Assembly: GCA_007116095.1 (NCBI GenBank)
Contig: SKJD01000346.1
Span: 1-7,632 of the forward strand
DNA from: Candidatus Hydrogenedentota bacterium
Lineage (GTDB): Bacteria > Hydrogenedentota > Hydrogenedentia > Hydrogenedentales > SCBR16-9
Length of the DNA stretch: 7,632 bases
Direction of reading: 5' to 3'
Shown: one piece after another, positions 1 to 7,053 of the stretch
Numbering within the stretch: the first letter of the stretch is position 1
Layout of the letters: each line of letters begins with the position of its first letter
The notes under the pieces: model-generated
Seen by the model: the letters and a program-made list of their open reading frames with translations, nothing else
Database searches by the model: none
What the model was told of the DNA's origin: nothing
Made by a program: the position numbers and the translations under genes

Positions 1-746
1 GCGAGAACATCACCCAGCTTCATGACGACAAGTTTGTGCAAATCGAAGAACAGATAAAGAACGTCGGGATGCAGGTCTCCTGCTTCGGCAGCGCCATCGC
101 CAACTGGGCGCGGCCCATCTCGAGCGATCCCCAGGTAGACTACGATGATTTGAAGCGCTCCATTCCCCGGATGAAACGCCTGGGCACGCCGTTTATCCGC
201 ATCATGAGCTACCCGAACGATCAGGACAAGCCCTGGCCGGAAGCCGAGTGGCGGGATGAGGCCATCAAGCGCGTGAAAGAGTTCGCCCGGATTGCCGAAG
301 GCGAAGGCATCGTGCTGGCGCATGAGAATTGCAGCGGCTGGGGTGGGCTGTCTCCTGCAAACAACCTGGTCCTCCTGGAAGAAGTGAATAGTCCCGCCTT
401 GAAGGTGGTATATGATACAGGCAATCCGGTGACCTACGGCCAGGACGCCTGGGACTATTACCAGAAAGTCAAGGACGCCATCTGCTATGTGCACATCAAG
501 GACGCCAAGCATACCAATGGCCAGAATGTGTACACCTACTGCGGCGAAGGCGAAGGCTACGTAAAGGAAACGATTGCCGACTTGTTGGCCCGGGGCTACG
601 ACGGCGGTTTCTCCATCGAACCGCACCTGGCGGCGGTCATTCATACCGGCCAGGAAGCGGACAGCGAAGAAGCCCTCTTCCAGTCGTATGTCGAGTACGG
701 GCGCCGTCTGATGAAGATTGTCGAGGAGGCGAAGGCGGCCAGTTAA
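1..746 (+). CDS. Sugar phosphate isomerase/epimerase-type TIM-barrel protein, 5' truncated
   Basis: The reading frame is open from the first complete codon (base 3), so the gene starts before the window; the GTG at 36 is an internal valine. About 247 codons are visible, and the family is usually 270-300 residues, so roughly the first strand and helix are missing. The sequence fits the xylose isomerase-like / AP endonuclease 2 TIM-barrel superfamily. Likely divalent-metal ligands sit at strand ends: Glu in LAHEN (about 324-326), Asp in VVYDTGNP (about 414-416), His in YVHIKDAK (about 492-494) and Glu in FSIEPH (about 618-620). A GEGEGY loop precedes the last barrel segment. Such enzymes isomerise or epimerise sugars, inositols or hydroxypyruvate in the cytoplasm; the substrate cannot be read here. 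It is the first visible member of a rightward gene series, 59 bp before the next start. Family assignment is firm, function is not. Confidence 0.85.
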   Translation, partial: ENITQLHDDKFVQIEEQIKNVGMQVSCFGSAIANWARPISSDPQVDYDDLKRSIPRMKRLGTPFIRIMSYPNDQDKPWPEAEWRDEAIKRVKEFARIAEGEGIVLAHENCSGWGGLSPANNLVLLEEVNSPALKVVYDTGNPVTYGQDAWDYYQKVKDAICYVHIKDAKHTNGQNVYTYCGEGEGYVKETIADLLARGYDGGFSIEPHLAAVIHTGQEADSEEALFQSYVEYGRRLMKIVEEAKAAS

Positions 747-791
747 GCGCAAGCAATAGTTAGCCCGACTGGCCGCACGCACGCAACTTTC

Positions 792-798
792 GGAGGAG
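792..798 (+). promoter_or_regulatory. Shine-Dalgarno of the first small membrane gene
   Basis: GGAGGAG lies 7 nt before the ATG at 806. It is the strongest ribosome binding site in the left half and supports this very short gene being real. Confidence 0.7.
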
Positions 799-805
799 CG
801 CAGCG

Positions 806-1042
806 ATGTTTAGGCTGGTTGGGTTCGTGATTTGCGGACCGCTTTGGATGTCATATTTTGTTTATCGGTGGTACCTGGAGGGTCCCTTGGAGACCTTGAA
901 CCGCCGGCCCTATCTCAGTGGCGGCAAACACCGGGATTGGCCGGCCACGATTGTGGCCTGGTTGCTGATGTTGGTGGCGGTTGGTCTGGTGTTGGGCATT
1001 ATACTGTTGCCGCGGATAGCCGCTTTCAATTACCGGTGGTAA
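806..1042 (+). CDS. Small hypothetical membrane protein 1 (78 aa)
   Basis: I do not recognise a named family. The product has two likely membrane segments, about residues 2-22 (FRLVGFVICGPLWMSYFVYRW) and 47-71 (starting ATIVAW and ending LLPRI). A short polar stretch, SGGKHRDWP, lies between them. The C-terminus ends NYRW. The KHRDWPATIVAW core reappears as RHRDIPATIVAW in the next gene, which marks the two as paralogues, and conservation at protein level argues that both are translated. The start at 806 is fixed by GGAGGAG 7 nt upstream. It lies 59 bp after the TIM-barrel gene and 46 bp before the next small gene, consistent with co-transcription. Role unknown; a small inner-membrane accessory protein is an inference only. 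Confidence 0.7.
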   Translation: MFRLVGFVICGPLWMSYFVYRWYLEGPLETLNRRPYLSGGKHRDWPATIVAWLLMLVAVGLVLGIILLPRIAAFNYRW

Positions 1043-1088
1043 CAGGGGAGATCAAAGATGGCCCATAACCGGCAAGAAGCATCTTGGG

Positions 1089-1394
1089 ATGTCTCCGGTG
1101 CGTAGTGGATGGCGGAAAATCCTGATGGAGATGCTGCTTGGTAGTGTGGGACCCAGGCGATACAACCGCCATGGTTTAGGCGGGGTGCTCTCTTACCTGA
1201 GTTCCGGTATCTTTGAGCATCTGATGTCGCCCTTCAGCATTGAGCAACAGCGCGGCGCCCGGCACCGCGACATCCCTGCGACAATCGTGGCCTGGACGAT
1301 CACCGCGCTGGTCATCGCCGGGCTGGTTTTTATCCTCTACCATACCGAGACCCGGGGCTCCTGGGAATATATTCGTAAAGAGCTGGGCTGGTAA
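1089..1394 (+). CDS. Small hypothetical membrane protein 2 (101 aa), paralogue of its neighbour
   Basis: No named family is recognised. One clear membrane helix spans about residues 60-84 (from PATIVAWTIT to FILYH), preceded by RGARHRD and followed by a charged tail ending KELGW. The N-terminal 55 residues are basic with an amphipathic GGVLSYLSSGIFEHLM stretch and have no counterpart in protein 1. The RHRDIPATIVAW core matches KHRDWPATIVAW of protein 1. The start is uncertain: ATG 1089 has only a weak AAGAAG upstream. A much better Shine-Dalgarno (AGGGGAG, 1044-1050) serves ATG 1058 in another frame, which stops after 15 codons at 1105. Either that is a small coupled leader ORF or the gene carries a frameshift near its start. 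The frame is open and paralogous from at least residue 55 on. Confidence 0.65.
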   Translation: MSPVRSGWRKILMEMLLGSVGPRRYNRHGLGGVLSYLSSGIFEHLMSPFSIEQQRGARHRDIPATIVAWTITALVIAGLVFILYHTETRGSWEYIRKELGW

Positions 1395-1408
1395 CAGCAA
1401 ATTTTATC

Positions 1409-1435
1409 CACAGATTGCGCAGATTAACACAGATT
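1409..1435 (+). repeat. CACAGATT short-period direct repeat
   Basis: CACAGATT (1409-1416), CGCAGATT (1418-1425) and CACAGATT (1428-1435) follow one another with 9- and 10-nt steps, close to one DNA helical turn. Reverse-strand translation gives the LRNLWI-type peptide string that often appears as spurious hypothetical proteins. Confidence 0.8.
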
Positions 1436-1461
1436 TTGGGTTTGCAATCCGGTGATGTTTT

Positions 1462-1488
1462 ACCACGGAAAGCACGGAAGACACGGAC
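1462..1488 (+). repeat. CACGGAA 9-nt direct repeat
   Basis: CACGGAA (1464-1470), CACGGAA (1473-1479) and CACGGAC (1482-1488) form a perfect 9-nt period. A decayed version (GCGGAAAGCATGGAA, then GCGGAAG) occurs at about 4242-4267 in the second spacer. Confidence 0.8.
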
Positions 1489-1500
1489 GATTATATTTTT

Positions 1501-1536
1501 TAACGCATAGGCGCAAAGACACAGAGACGCAAAGCG
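1501..1536 (+). repeat. ACGCA/CGCAAAG short-period repeat
   Basis: ACGCATAGG, GCGCAAAGAC and GACGCAAAG follow one another with 9-14-nt steps. A shortened relative, TTTTAACGCAAAGGCGC, is found at about 4371-4387. It is the third periodic unit in a row after the CACAGATT and CACGGAA units. Confidence 0.7.
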
Positions 1537-1549
1537 CGGATATGCGGTG

Positions 1550-1687
1550 TCGTAAAATCCATACCAACTCAAAATTGCTCCGAAGGAGCTTTGCTAAATA
1601 CAGCCCAGGGTTGGACTTGACCGCAAGGGCAAGGCCTACCCTGGGGCAACAAGACCAGCAACCCCCCTACGCTGAAAGCGTTGCCTA
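1550..1687 (+). repeat. Intergenic repeat module, copy A (three hairpins)
   Basis: The segment opens with TCGTAAAATCCATACC. Three hairpins follow: GCTCC-GAA-GGAGC (1577-1589), CCCAGGGT pairing with ACCCTGGG (1604-1611 / 1638-1645), and ACGCT-GAA-AGCGT (1669-1681). The same order of elements recurs at 4413-4516, including an almost unchanged core from TTGCTCC through AAATACAGCCC. No coding potential is supported. Confidence 0.75.
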
Positions 1688-1703
1688 AACGGTTGCGCTA
1701 CAT

Positions 1704-1747
1704 GCTGCGGTCGCTCCGCGGTCGGGTGGTGATATGCCCGAGGGCAG
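1704..1747 (+). repeat. Intergenic repeat module GCTGCG...GGTGATATG...GGCAG, copy A
   Basis: This stretch (GCTGCGGTCG, GGTCGGG, TGGTGATATG, CCGAGGGCAG) is matched, on the opposite strand, by 4309-4354 with a few substitutions and single-base gaps. The two copies thus have opposite orientation relative to the GCTCC-GAA-GGAGC module. Confidence 0.65.
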
Positions 1748-1768
1748 TAGACCTTCAAACGTGCCTGG

Positions 1769-1788
1769 ATGCCTGCCTGCGCAGGCAT
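1769..1788. repeat. Small palindrome GCCTGC-CTGC-GCAGGC
   Basis: ATGCCTGC-CTGC-GCAGGCAT is a perfect 8-bp stem with a 4-nt loop, flanked by CTGG on the left and GACGAATGGG on the right. Related palindromes with similar flanks sit at 4669-4684 (opposite orientation) and 4792-4807. The form resembles the widespread CTGGATTCCCGC-type intergenic palindromes. Confidence 0.7.
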
Positions 1789-1951
1789 GACGAATGGGCG
1801 ATTCTGAGGTGGTTTTTGGAAAAATCACAGATTTTTTCACCAATAGGCTTTATAGATTAAGTAAAATAGGGATATTAATTAATAATACTCACCTGACGAA
1901 TTTTTCTGGTCGTAATGTGAGAACTACACCCTGAACATTTCATACTAAACA

Positions 1952-1972
1952 TAATCTGCGTAATCTATGGAT
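1952..1972 (-). repeat. Inverted copy of the CAGATT repeat
   Basis: Read on the minus strand it gives ATCCATAGATT followed by ACGCAGATTA, matching 1406-1426 at 19 of 21 bases. It ends 5 bp before the ATG at 1978 and probably displaced whatever upstream region that gene had. Confidence 0.7.
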
Positions 1973-1977
1973 ACAAT

Positions 1978-2196
1978 ATGCGGCGATTCCATGAGGACAT
2001 TCCCGGGCCGGATGAAACGTCAGCCCCCAAGCGCTGGGAGCTCAGTGAGAAGACCAAGGACCGGCTGGCTGGTTGTGTAGCCACGCTGATCTGTTTGGTT
2101 GTTTTTGGTTTATTTGTCATGTTGCCAAGATCGATTCCTCTCGTGAGCCACATAGGCTATCTCATAGAAGATATCCAGCGTTTTTTCGGCTGGTGA
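1978..2196 (+). CDS. Small hypothetical membrane protein 3 (72 aa)
   Basis: No named family is recognised. A polar, charged N-terminus (about residues 1-29, [21 protein letters not shown]) precedes one strong membrane helix, about residues 30-49 ([20 protein letters not shown]). The tail ends RFFGW. Layout and the final Gly-Trp resemble small protein 2 (ending KELGW), but the HRD-PATIVAW core is not conserved, so kinship is tentative. There is no Shine-Dalgarno: the repeat copy at 1952-1972 abuts the start. ATG 1978 is the first usable start after an in-frame stop at 1945-1947. The stop lies only 40 bp before the ATG of the dehydratase gene, so the two are probably co-transcribed. Confidence 0.6.
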   Translation: MRRFHEDIPGPDETSAPKRWELSEKTKDRLAGCVATLICLVVFGLFVMLPRSIPLVSHIGYLIEDIQRFFGW

Positions 2197-2236
2197 TCTG
2201 CCCGTGCCCATTGCTTCAAACTGGATTAAGGTGATC

Positions 2237-3757
2237 ATGCAAAGCTACGAAGTAAAAGTACATCCCTCGGCGGACATGTTGCCGCGTGAGGAACAATTGG
2301 CCTGGCGGCTTGCCGAGATGGCGGTGGCGAAGGCCCCGATCGATACGGTCGCACGGGAAATGGTGATCAACCGGATCATCGACAACGCCGCCGTGGCCAT
2401 CGCCGCAATCAACCGGCAGCCGGTCGCCAATGCGCGCAGTCAGGCGCTGGCCCATCCCCGGAAAGGAGGGGCGGCGATCTTCGGGGTGCGCAATGAACTG
2501 ACCTTCGCCGCCGAGTGGGCGGCCTGGGCCAACGGTGCGGCCGTGCGCGAGCTGGACATGCACGACACCTTCCTTGCTGCGGAATACTCGCACCCGGCGG
2601 ATACGATTCCCCCCGTGCTCGCGGTGGCCCAGCAGTGCGGGTTGAACCACGGCCTCAGCGGTCTGGACCTCATCCGGGGGATTCTGGCGGCGTATGAGAC
2701 GCAGGTGTGTCTGGCAAAAAGCATCTGTCTGCATGAACACAAGATCGACCACACCGCCCACCTCTGCCCGGCGCAGGCGGCGGGGATCGGGGCGCTGCTG
2801 GAGCTGGACACCGAGACCATCTTCAACGCCATCAACCAGGCGGTGCATTGCTCTTTCACAACCCGGCAATCCCGCAAGGGCGAGATTTCCAGTTGGAAGG
2901 CCTATGCGCCGGCCCATGCCGGGAAAATGGCGGTGGAAGCGGTGGACCGGGCGATGCGCGGCGAGAAAAGCCCGGCGCCTATCTATGAAGGCGAGGACAG
3001 TGTCATCGCGCATATGCTGGGCGGCCCCCAGGCGCGGTATGAACTAAGCCTGCCGGAGGATGGCGAGGCGCGTCGGGCGATCCTGGAGACCTATCCCAAG
3101 GAGCACTCGGGGGAGTACCAGAGCCAGGCCTTCATCGATCTCGCCTTCAGTATTCGCGTGAAGATCATGAACTTCGATGACATTGAGTCGATCACGATAT
3201 ACACCAGCAACCACACGCATTATGTGATCGGTACGGGGGCGAACGATCCGCAGAAGATGGACCCCAAGGCCAGCCGGGAAACCCTGGACCACAGCCTGAT
3301 GTACATCTTCGCAGTCGCCCTGCAGGACGGCATCTGGCACCACATCTCCAGCTATGCCCCCGAGCGCGCCAACCGGCCAGACACGATCCGCCTGTGGCAC
3401 AAGATTCGCACCGTGGAAGACCCGGAATGGACCCGCCGCTACCATGCAGCCGATCCGCTGGAGAAGGCTTTCGGCGGGCGGGTGGAGATCGTCTTCAAGG
3501 ACGGCAAGAAATTGATTGATGAAATCGCCGTGGCCAATGCGCATTGCCTTGGCGCCAAGCCCTGGGAACGGGTGGATTACCTCAAGAAATTCGAAAACCT
3601 GACGGAGAATGTGATCCGCCCCGAGCAGCGGGAACGCTTCATTGAAGTCTTGGAAAACCTGCCGGAGCTGGAGGCAAACGACCTCTGCCTGCTCAACATC
3701 GAATTGCCGCCGGAGAAACTGAAATACAAGCGCCGGGATAACCGGGGCATTTTCTAA
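2237..3757 (+). CDS. prpD: MmgE/PrpD family dehydratase, 2-methylcitrate dehydratase-like
   Basis: The 506-aa product matches bacterial PrpD along its length (E. coli PrpD is about 483 aa). PrpD dehydrates 2-methylcitrate to 2-methylaconitate in the cytoplasmic methylcitrate cycle; it has no Fe-S cluster. Landmarks include [19 protein letters not shown] (about 104-122) with Asp107, Asp110 and His119 at the expected active-site loop, [13 protein letters not shown] (171-183) with His172, and [19 protein letters not shown] (212-230). The C-terminal half carries the usual small alpha/beta domain ([10 protein letters not shown], later [13 protein letters not shown]). ATG 2237 is preferred because AAGGTG (2228-2233) lies just upstream and the family begins close to here; GTG 2204 would add 11 residues. 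No prpB, prpC or acnD is in the window, so another MmgE/PrpD substrate is possible. Confidence 0.88.
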   Translation: MQSYEVKVHPSADMLPREEQLAWRLAEMAVAKAPIDTVAREMVINRIIDNAAVAIAAINRQPVANARSQALAHPRKGGAAIFGVRNELTFAAEWAAWANGAAVRELDMHDTFLAAEYSHPADTIPPVLAVAQQCGLNHGLSGLDLIRGILAAYETQVCLAKSICLHEHKIDHTAHLCPAQAAGIGALLELDTETIFNAINQAVHCSFTTRQSRKGEISSWKAYAPAHAGKMAVEAVDRAMRGEKSPAPIYEGEDSVIAHMLGGPQARYELSLPEDGEARRAILETYPKEHSGEYQSQAFIDLAFSIRVKIMNFDDIESITIYTSNHTHYVIGTGANDPQKMDPKASRETLDHSLMYIFAVALQDGIWHHISSYAPERANRPDTIRLWHKIRTVEDPEWTRRYHAADPLEKAFGGRVEIVFKDGKKLIDEIAVANAHCLGAKPWERVDYLKKFENLTENVIRPEQRERFIEVLENLPELEANDLCLLNIELPPEKLKYKRRDNRGIF

Positions 3758-3782
3758 AGGGAACGCACCGACAGCAACCACC

Positions 3783-4193
3783 ATGATTTCAATTCCACGC
3801 GCCTACAGCTATGCCCGCCGTCACGGTATTCCCCTGAGCCTGGGGGAGATTCTCGCCATGTACTTTCGTGGCGGCTCGCCCTACCGGGTCTTGCGCGCCT
3901 GGCGCCGGGCCCAGGGCCTGGACATGGATATCAGCCTGCACGAATGCGAGCTGCATCTGATGGCTGGCGGGAACATGGAGTGCGTCCTTGACGCCCTTGT
4001 GCTGGCCCATAAAAACGACCTGCCGCTACCCTTCGGCATTGCCGCCGCCGAGGACATCACCGGTGGCGACATCGTGCAAATCGTGAAAGACGCCCTGGCC
4101 GCCCGTGAACGGGGCGATGCGGAGCATCATTTACTGCTCGCCATTCAGCATGACCTCGCGCCGGACTCGGACCCCTACGGCATCGGGGAGTAA
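3783..4193 (+). CDS. Stand-alone FloA (flotillin-like) N-terminal-domain protein
   Basis: The 136-aa product aligns with the segment just after the membrane anchor of FloA/YqfA (UPF0365), a bacterial flotillin-like scaffold of about 330 aa. The clearest match is ECELHLMAGGNMECVLDALV (54-73) against the family's ESHYLAGGNVDRVVNALI. AAAEDITGGDIVQIVKDAL (87-105) follows, against AAIDLAGRDVLEAV. Residues 18-50 (LSLGEILAMYFRGG, then YRVLRAWRRAQGLDMDI) also fit the FloA order. Absent are the N-terminal membrane hairpin, the SPFH-like core and the C-terminal coiled coil. The tail (REREGDAEHH-like, to GIGE) is polar and unlike FloA. It should be cytosolic. It starts 25 bp after the dehydratase stop, with no good Shine-Dalgarno, and is probably in the same operon. 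Homology is confident from pattern; role is unknown. Confidence 0.7.
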   Translation: MISIPRAYSYARRHGIPLSLGEILAMYFRGGSPYRVLRAWRRAQGLDMDISLHECELHLMAGGNMECVLDALVLAHKNDLPLPFGIAAAEDITGGDIVQIVKDALAARERGDAEHHLLLAIQHDLAPDSDPYGIGE

Positions 4194-4308
4194 TACGTTT
4201 ATTGTTCCGGGATCAGGGCGTTCTGAACAGCGATTTATTACAGCGGAAAGCATGGAAAACGCGGAAGCCATAGCAGGCTGTGGGTATATTGCTTCAGATG
4301 TAAGTTTG

Positions 4309-4354
4309 CTGCCTTCGGCCATATCACCAGCCCGACCGGCGAAGGGGTCGCAGC
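4309..4354 (-). repeat. Intergenic repeat module GCTGCG...GGTGATATG...GGCAG, copy B (inverted)
   Basis: Read on the minus strand it runs GCTGCGACCCC, GGTCGGGC, TGGTGATATG, GCCGAAGGCAG and aligns with 1704-1747 apart from a few substitutions and one-base gaps. Confidence 0.65.
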
Positions 4355-4412
4355 AGTAATAACGGGCCAATTTTAACGCAAAGGCGCGATATGCGGATAT
4401 GCGGGTATGCTG

Positions 4413-4516
4413 CGTCGTAAAGTCCATACCAATAAAAAAATTGCTCCGAAGGAGCTTTGCTAAATACAGCCCTGGGTAAGCGATACCACCACCTCCGCTA
4501 CGCTGAAAGCGTTGCT
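4413..4516 (+). repeat. Intergenic repeat module, copy B
   Basis: The copy carries GTCGTAAAGTCCATACC, GCTCC-GAA-GGAGC (4443-4455), TTTGCTAAATACAGCCC and ACGCT-GAA-AGCGT (4500-4512), in the same order as 1550-1687. The CCCAGGGT...ACCCTGGG arm pair of copy A is reduced to CCCTGGGT without a partner, so this copy is about 35 bp shorter. Confidence 0.75.
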
Positions 4517-4543
4517 TAAGATGTTGACTTGTTTGATCATCCG

Positions 4544-4569
4544 CGACCCCGCTGGGGTCGGTTTTCTTT
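4544..4569 (+). terminator. Terminator-like hairpin for the rightward genes
   Basis: CGACCCC-GCT-GGGGTCG is a perfect 7-bp GC-rich stem followed by GTTTTCTTT on the plus strand. It lies about 350 bp beyond the stop at 4193 and may be part of the repeat block, so use as a terminator is an inference. Confidence 0.5.
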
Positions 4570-4618
4570 GGGTGTAGTTCTGATATTTCCGATTTTGTCA
4601 ATTCATAACGAAGCGTAG

Positions 4619-4684
4619 GGGCGAACCTTGTGTTCGCCCGCGTGGGTGGGGTTTCCCGCCCACGTCATCCCTGCGAAGGCAGGG
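4619..4684. repeat. Three consecutive hairpins in the left arm of the element
   Basis: The hairpins are GGGCGAAC-CTTGT-GTTCGCCC (4619-4639), CGTGGGTGGG-GTTT-CCCGCCCACG (4641-4664, one wobble pair) and CCCTGC-GAAG-GCAGGG (4669-4684). All are nearly perfect and almost touch one another. Confidence 0.75.
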
Positions 4685-4791
4685 AACCAGTTCGTTGATT
4701 TAACTTGGGTTACCGTTACCAGGCCTTGCGACCATGCGCCACAACATGCTGGTTAATTGCTGTATTGTTATGTTTTCACGTAATACTGGAC

Positions 4792-4839
4792 TCCTGCCTG
4801 CGCAGGATTGACGGGAGTGGGTGAACCCAAGGTTCGCCC
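4792..4839. repeat. Two hairpins in the right arm of the element
   Basis: The hairpins are TCCTGC-CTGC-GCAGGA (4792-4807) and GGGTGAACC-CAA-GGTTCGCCC (4819-4839, one wobble pair). They mirror the hairpins of the left arm in reverse order, without a counterpart of the middle one. Confidence 0.7.
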
Positions 4840-4890
4840 CTACGCCGCATAACAAATCGTATTGATCGATAATATCAGCACTACACGATG

Positions 4891-4933
4891 AAAAACCGGG
4901 CTTGACGATTGCTGTGAATCGACAAGCCCGGTT
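4891..4933 (-). terminator. Rho-independent terminator of groEL
   Basis: On the minus strand AACCGGGCTTG pairs with CAAGCCCGGTT. After one A-A mismatch the stem continues for 5 bp (CGATT / AATCG) around a 6-nt loop. The stem is followed by TTTTTCATC. It begins 59 nt after the groEL stop. Confidence 0.85.
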
Positions 4934-4992
4934 GAATGGACTGATTTGCAGGCGCTGTGGGCTGGCTGTATAGATGGATGTGCAGCCGGGGG

Positions 4993-6780
<1,788 letters not shown>

Positions 6781-6785
6781 AGATG

Positions 6786-6812
6786 TTAGCACTCCACAGA
6801 ATCGAGTGCTAA
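6786..6812 (-). promoter_or_regulatory. CIRCE operator (HrcA binding site)
   Basis: TTAGCACTC-N9-GAGTGCTAA is a perfect match to the CIRCE consensus, 9-bp arms with a 9-nt spacer. It begins about 1-2 nt after the predicted groEL transcription start, the usual place for HrcA repression that is relieved by heat shock. hrcA itself is not in the window. Confidence 0.97.
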
Positions 6813-6820
6813 CAAGCAAA

Positions 6821-6849
6821 ATTCTAACATACTGCCCCGCCCGTGTCAA
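6821..6849 (-). promoter_or_regulatory. Sigma-70-type promoter of groEL
   Basis: The -35 box TTGACA (6849-6844) is perfect. A 17-nt spacer leads to the -10 box TAGAAT (6826-6821), one base from consensus. The predicted transcript starts near 6814, giving a leader of about 160 nt with CIRCE at its very start. Confidence 0.9.
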
Positions 6850-6900
6850 GCATTATGACCGCTTTATACGATACGTAAAGAAAGGTGGCCATATTAAGTA

Positions 6901-6938
6901 CCGGGGCGGTTGGAACCTTTCGGCTACATCCGCCCCGG
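6901..6938. repeat. Inverted repeat between the groEL promoter and the upstream terminator
   Basis: CCGGGGCGG (6901-6909) pairs perfectly with CCGCCCCGG (6930-6938) across a 20-nt loop. No T-tract follows on either strand. It lies about 50 bp upstream of the -35 box and could be a back-up transcription block or a repeat remnant. Confidence 0.55.
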
Positions 6939-6975
6939 ACTTAGGAGGTAGGGACATTGGGAGCTGAGGAAACTA

Positions 6976-7030
6976 TAAAAATCGGGACTGCGAACTTTCT
7001 TGCATGACAGCGGTTGTCCGCAGTCTCGAT
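6976..7030 (-). terminator. Rho-independent terminator of the E1 beta-type gene
   Basis: On the minus strand ATCGAGACTGCG (7030-7019) pairs with CGCAGTCCCGAT (6992-6981), with one A-C mismatch and a 26-nt loop. TTTTTATAG follows. It begins 23 nt after the stop codon and insulates groEL from the gene upstream. Confidence 0.8.
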
Positions 7031-7053
7031 ATTGTCAACGTGTGGACAGTGCT

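Larger units (their letters stand above)
1406..1972. repeat. Repeat block with inverted ends (about 567 bp, gene-free)
   Basis: A 21-bp sequence at 1406-1426 (ATCCACAGATT then GCGCAGATTA) returns inverted at 1952-1972, matching at 19 of 21 positions. Between them lie short periodic repeats, several palindromes and an AT-rich stretch (about 1840-1945), and no convincing gene. The block separates small membrane genes 2 and 3, starts 12 bp after the stop of gene 2 and ends 5 bp before the ATG of gene 3. It looks like an accumulated or transposed non-coding repeat cassette. No transposase or clear target duplication is visible. Confidence 0.55.
4194..4612. repeat. Gene-free spacer with decayed repeat modules
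   Basis: No credible gene is seen. The stretch holds a decayed CACGGAA-type unit (about 4242-4267), the inverted GGTGATATG module (4309-4354), an ACGCAAAGGCGC / ATATGCGG periodic part (about 4371-4408), module copy B (4413-4516) and a terminator-like hairpin (4544-4569). All but the terminator have relatives in the 1406-1972 block. Confidence 0.6.
4613..4845. mobile_element. Palindrome-rich, MITE-like element with 18-bp terminal inverted repeats
   Basis: GCGTAGGGGCGAACCTTG (4613-4630) returns as a perfect reverse complement at 4828-4845. The inner sides also mirror each other: a CCCAC...CGTCA-CCCTGC...CCAG series on the left, and CTGGAC-TCCTGC...TTGACGGG-AGTGGG on the right. The flanks carry CATAACGAA (4604-4612) and CATAACAAA (4848-4856), a possible 9-bp target duplication with one mismatch and a 2-bp offset. 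There is no ORF inside. It may be a non-autonomous mobile element, or two facing copies of a common intergenic palindrome. Confidence 0.5.

Noticed and set aside
1409..1536. Possible CRISPR array
   Set aside because: Repeat words are 7-8 nt with 9-10-nt steps; there are no 25-40-nt repeats with unique spacers and no cas genes.
1330..1688. Open frames on both strands across the periodic repeats (80 and 78 codons)
   Set aside because: They are translations of CACAGATT/CACGGAA/CGCAAAG repeats, a known source of false small proteins, and lack ribosome sites.
2216..3013. A 265-codon minus-strand open frame inside the dehydratase gene
   Set aside because: Arg/His-rich shadow translation opposite a clearly conserved enzyme; no ribosome site or domain.
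3044..3784. A 246-codon minus-strand open frame opposite the end of the dehydratase gene
   Set aside because: Another antisense shadow; its neighbour in the same direction is also spurious and the plus-strand protein is conserved throughout.
4131..4601. A 156-codon minus-strand open frame in the second spacer
   Set aside because: It runs through repeat modules and the end of the FloA-like gene, with no recognisable domain.
6943..7007. A perfect AGGAGG followed by a 16-codon TTG-started frame on the plus strand
   Set aside because: It overlaps the terminator of the minus-strand E1 gene, uses a rare start and has no sign of conservation; likely chance.
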